Position numbers and translations under genes: made by a program
In this document: piece by piece, positions 34,601 through 36,980 of the stretch
Layout: the number at the start of each line of letters is the position of its first letter
Numbering within the stretch: position 1 is the stretch's first letter
The notes under the pieces: generated by a model
What the model saw: only the letters and a program-made list of their open reading frames with translations
Told to the model about the DNA's origin: nothing
Databases searched by the model: none
Origin: Bacteroidales bacterium
GTDB taxonomy: Bacteria > Bacteroidota > Bacteroidia > Bacteroidales > ML635J-15
Reading direction: 5' to 3'
Length of the DNA: 36,980 bases
Assembly: GCA_028701945.1 (NCBI GenBank)
Contig: JAQVPT010000001.1
Location: 1 to 36,980 of the forward strand

Positions 34601-36356
34601 AAGTCCTGAAATCTTTATTGATCTCACTACTGAGGACAACACTTGTTATCAATCTTGTGACGGAAAAGCAAGGGTTACTGTTACAGGTGGTTTACAGCCA
34701 TTTAGTTATTCATGGGCATCAGGCGGTCCATATGCTAATAATCTTTGTGATGGCTTATATACACTTACAATTACCGACCAAATAGGTTGTAATATCGATA
34801 CAATGTTTATTATATCAGAACCATTACCATTGCAAATGACACTTGAAACCCAAGATGCTTTATGTTCTTATAGTACTAATGGCACTTCGCAAGCAATGGT
34901 TACAGGGGGTACTCCTCCGTATAATTATGTTTGGGCAAATGCAAATAATACAAATAATCTTATAGCACCATCTGGAACTTATGGTCTCACAGTTTCCGAT
35001 GACCATAATTGCAGAATTTATGGAACTGCTAATATTAGTTCTCCTCAAATATTAAGAGTTTTACCTTTATCTAATCCTACAATTTGTATCGGAGGAGAAG
35101 CAGAGGTAATTGCTCAAGTCTCAGGTGGAATGGCTCCATATAATTTTTATTGGCATGGAACAGACGGCTCTGAAGAATTTCAACACATATTTTATGCAAG
35201 TCCAGAATCAACAACAACATACAGCTTAACTGTTACCGACAATAATGGTTGTACGGCTGCAGGTTCAAGCGTTCAAGTTAAAGTGCGTCCGCCTTTAAGT
35301 ATCGATAATATTATAAATAGTGTAAATAATGTTTGTCTTGGTTATGGTACTGATATTGAACTTGATATTAGTGGCGGAAATGGTGGTCCTTATCAAATTA
35401 CAACAAACGAAGGAGAAATCGTTGGCTCGCATTTTACTTATTATCCCGAAGAAACTATTAATCTTGTTTTTACAGTGGAAGATATGTGCGAAACACCTTC
35501 TGTTTCTGATTCAATAACGATTAATGTTTATGAAACTCCTTTTGTGAATTTTACAATTGGTGCAAATGAAGGCTGCCAAGGGCACAGAATTCAATTTAAC
35601 TCTCTTGATACTGTCGAAAATTGCGAATACGTCTGGAATTTTGGAGATGATGTGTTTGCATTTGTGAAAAACCCATCTCATGTTTATTCCGAATCAGGAT
35701 TTTTTGAAGTCGAACTTACAATAAGCGATGAGTTTGGTTGCAGCAATAGTATTATAAAGGATAGCGTCATTTTTATATATCCGCAACCTTATGCAAACTT
35801 TTCGCCTGAACCCGAAGTCGCGAGTATATTTAATCCACAAATCAAATTTATTAATTACTCTGAAAAGGCATTATTTAATTTCTGGTATTATGGAGATGGT
35901 GACTCAACTATTAATTTTAGAAGCCCTATACATACTTATGATGCAATTGGCGAATATGAAGTAATACTTGTTAGTCAAAATGAGTATGGGTGTACCGATA
36001 CCGCCAAAAGAAGTGTCTTTGTGCGAACCGAACACACTATTTATGCTCCAACTGCTTTTACGCCTAATGGCGACGGTATAAATGACTGTTTTAGGTTGTG
36101 TGGAAGTGGAATAAATAAAAATACTTTCTTTATGAAGATATATGACCGTTGGGGAGAATTGGTTTATTCAACCGAAAAATACGTTCCTGATGCTGACTGC
36201 AGCAGTTGTGGTGAAGGTTCATGGGATGGCACGAAAGGCTCGCATAATGCAGGCGACAAATACTTGCCAAATGGTATCTATTATTGGTATGCTGGATATA
36301 TTGATTCTGAACAAATAGGACACGAGCATCGGGGCAATATTCAACTGGTACGTTAA
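31647..36356 (+). CDS. Very large SprB-repeat / PKD surface protein with gliding-type C-terminal sorting domain
   Basis: A 1569-residue secreted protein. Signal peptide MTKHFIICMIGMFLSFSLLAQ; a jelly-roll-like N-terminal region (~30-160); a choice-of-anchor L type domain (~165-400, with FADGVILSTGNA and FVFGSEEYPEFA); a Calx-beta-like module (~430-505, GVDYSDIP...GETSITVYF); several Ig-like and SprB-type repeats of ~75 residues (~760-1300), each with a Cys pair and the GGxxPYxYxW pattern; two PKD domains (~1300-1460, YVWNFGDD and FWYYGDGD); and a C-terminal domain from ~1463 (APTAFTPNGDGINDCF ... YDRWGELVY ... GIYYWYAGY) of the gliding motility-associated (type B) class. It is an evident type IX cargo, probably a cell-surface adhesin. 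No partner gene lies next to it. Confidence 0.93.
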   Translation: MTKHFIICMIGMFLSFSLLAQDQLSSDFDNPTELGITNHCLYKSYTYDQTIGSDIELPECYRMHPGVSSWFSFLVPDDGKATVKLQFDEETFFGLAFYVVENGEYHEIKCDVFRNIEAELYLYPEEQYQNRELLVRFWKLGEADTGNVNICISGESGPSFPKALSVNISAYTPQQLVTDILITGCLTASNITYTGSTASIGYFSNGIPGLDFADGVILSTGNANEASGPNLSGSTSGIMSTSGDANLNSTISGTTQDAAVLQFDFVPASDLLEFQYVFGSEEYPEFAPPNSSTYNDVFAFFISGGPENYNNVNVALIPGTTTPVSINNVNAVTNTSYYRNNENNPNVQYDGLTVTLTATKPVTACSTYHIKLAIADVGDGSYDSAVFLKANSFASGEDYTVASFNSWSNSLSVMRGCSNFIVFSRAPGSPLNVPVPIELTIGGTATPGVDYSDIPTSLVIPAGETSITVYFDAFDTGVLQGDETIILTFENGCPCSLSATDHVITIVDVFDLDSEMENDGPICVGDDATLTISLNTPFPDDVSIEWHTGELDVDQLIVTPDVTTTYFADIIFPCDTITISTTVTVIELPVVDLGPDFDVAALTTNLTAGMAPGNTGEWTITGGPGNANVNPTNTSNTTVVVDIFGVYNFTWTETSLAPNCVASDDINVNFLHIPTADFVASSVNCFGDYTTITFTGDAIDGLSNFEWDFGPATVISGSGRGPYILDFPDSGTFNISLVVTESILTVDYDINIFVPPLLTGTISKVDDPCFESCNGSATLSIQGGVAPYSYSWGSSSNHVSNLCAGDYGVTVTDVRGCTFGTTYTINQPPVLEYDTIFSNVLCHGDYTGNAEIIATGGTPPYQALWSDGYNLMSHNGICAGIYQVTVLDSHGCSVFEQFNITQPNSLRVVTSGNFSICEHQHVNIASQPSGGILPYEIYWDNGDGSGFNSGAQTFQITPHEDVTYTVYVEDANGCISNFATSKVIVSPEIFIDLTTEDNTCYQSCDGKARVTVTGGLQPFSYSWASGGPYANNLCDGLYTLTITDQIGCNIDTMFIISEPLPLQMTLETQDALCSYSTNGTSQAMVTGGTPPYNYVWANANNTNNLIAPSGTYGLTVSDDHNCRIYGTANISSPQILRVLPLSNPTICIGGEAEVIAQVSGGMAPYNFYWHGTDGSEEFQHIFYASPESTTTYSLTVTDNNGCTAAGSSVQVKVRPPLSIDNIINSVNNVCLGYGTDIELDISGGNGGPYQITTNEGEIVGSHFTYYPEETINLVFTVEDMCETPSVSDSITINVYETPFVNFTIGANEGCQGHRIQFNSLDTVENCEYVWNFGDDVFAFVKNPSHVYSESGFFEVELTISDEFGCSNSIIKDSVIFIYPQPYANFSPEPEVASIFNPQIKFINYSEKALFNFWYYGDGDSTINFRSPIHTYDAIGEYEVILVSQNEYGCTDTAKRSVFVRTEHTIYAPTAFTPNGDGINDCFRLCGSGINKNTFFMKIYDRWGELVYSTEKYVPDADCSSCGEGSWDGTKGSHNAGDKYLPNGIYYWYAGYIDSEQIGHEHRGNIQLVR

Positions 36357-36426
36357 TCTTGTTGGAATGAAGTCGATTACATAGGGTTTGTTAAATAACT
36401 GATTTGTTGTTTGACAATCCTATAGC

Positions 36427-36980
36427 TTACGATCGTGGATGAAATTGAATAATGGTTTCTCTAAGATATTCTCTGTCAATATGAGTATATATTTCGGTTG
36501 TCGTTATTGACTCGTGTCCCAACATTTCTTGTACTATTCTAAGATTTGCTCCTCCCTCTATTAAGTGTGTGGCAAACGAATGTCGAAATGTGTGAGGAGA
36601 AACATTTTTTTCAATTTCAGCAGATTTACAAGCTTCTTTCACAATTGTAAAAATCATTACTCTGGTTAATTGTTTGCCTCGGCGATTTAAAAATAGAAAA
36701 TCTGCGTGTCCTTTTTGAGGGGTCATTTGATTTCTAAAAGATTGCATGTAAAAACCTATTTCTTTCTTTGCCGCACTACCTAATGGCACAAGTCTTTGCT
36801 TATCTCCTTTACCTATCACTCTTATATAGTCTTCGTTAAAATAAATATTAGAAATCTTTAAATTAATAAGCTCCGATACTCGTAGTCCACAGCCATATAA
36901 TACTTCAATTATTGCTCTGTTCCGATGTCCCAGCATGGTACTAACATCAATTGCTAATAGAACTTTCTCTATTTCGGCAA
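36427..36980 (-). CDS. xerD: Tyrosine recombinase XerD (C-terminal part, cut by window end)
   Basis: The frame stays open to base 36980 and the protein lacks the N-terminal SAM-like DNA-binding domain, so the gene continues beyond the window. What is present is the catalytic domain of a tyrosine recombinase: the first Arg (codon 36880-36882, in GLRVSELI), the Lys in VIGKGDKQRLVP, the H-x-x-R box in SPHTFRHSFATHL, the next His in LGHESITTTEIY, and the nucleophilic Tyr (codon 36487-36489, in EIYTHI). All catalytic residues are intact. The close match to Xer enzymes (GKGDKQRLVPLG, GGANLRIVQEMLGHES) favours chromosome-dimer resolution by XerC/XerD acting at dif rather than a mobile-element integrase, though XerC versus XerD is not certain. 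No att or dif site was seen nearby. Confidence 0.9.
   Translation of the reverse strand, partial: AEIEKVLLAIDVSTMLGHRNRAIIEVLYGCGLRVSELINLKISNIYFNEDYIRVIGKGDKQRLVPLGSAAKKEIGFYMQSFRNQMTPQKGHADFLFLNRRGKQLTRVMIFTIVKEACKSAEIEKNVSPHTFRHSFATHLIEGGANLRIVQEMLGHESITTTEIYTHIDREYLRETIIQFHPRS

Noticed and set aside
36427..36980. Mobile-element integrase with nearby attachment site
   Set aside because: Sequence blocks match chromosomal Xer recombinases, and there is no tRNA, direct repeat or phage/transposon gene in the window.

Overview
The window is AT-rich chromosomal DNA from a member of the Bacteroidota. Three things support this: type IX secretion / gliding genes (porU, porV, a porP/sprF-like gene, gldJ), a very long extracellular protein with a gliding-motility-type C-terminal sorting domain, and a recurrent Bacteroidetes-style -7 box (TAnnTTTG) a short distance upstream of many start codons, with no clear Shine-Dalgarno sequences. 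No rRNA, tRNA, CRISPR array, insertion sequence or prophage was seen. Apart from one tandem-repeat array the content is mostly core or housekeeping. Both ends are cut: the first gene lacks its N-terminus and the last (minus strand) lacks its N-terminus beyond base 36980.

Layout. 1-9425: ClC-type chloride channel with CBS domains (partial); arabinose-5-phosphate isomerase (minus, sharing its stop-codon bases with the channel gene); recQ; a small lipocalin-like lipoprotein followed by an intrinsic terminator; urocanate hydratase; a lipoprotein zinc peptidase. 9426-11665: a SAM methyltransferase whose last 63 coding bases plus 3' hairpin have been tandemly repeated about eight times in 139-bp units, filling the space up to the convergent thioredoxin-like gene. 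11666-22124: the type IX secretion island. A minus-strand set porU-porV-ispF-thioredoxin diverges from a plus-strand set porP-gldJ-murF, with an 11-bp inverted repeat in the divergent gap. 22115-29817: RNA methyltransferase, an unknown lipoprotein and a patatin/beta-barrel fusion (all minus), ubiA-type prenyltransferase (plus), then cinA, a small unknown ORF and elbB (minus). 29906-36980: a GH13 trehalose-synthase-like enzyme, a 1569-residue SprB-repeat/PKD adhesin, and a partial xerD-type recombinase.

How the genes fit together. PorU is the sortase that cleaves C-terminal domains and attaches cargo, PorV is the outer-membrane shuttle for those cargoes, PorP/SprF and GldJ belong to the secretion/gliding envelope machinery, and the 1569-residue protein is an obvious client of that machinery. 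As I recall, the order porV-porU-gldJ-murF is a conserved neighbourhood in Flavobacterium. Here it is split into two divergent arms with a porP-like gene inserted. The least ordinary sequence feature is the 139-bp array. Its hairpin core (TTCGAGTAACTCGAA) recurs once more about 16 kb away, between ubiA and cinA, which suggests a dispersed terminator/REP-like element that has amplified locally together with the tail of the gene beside it.
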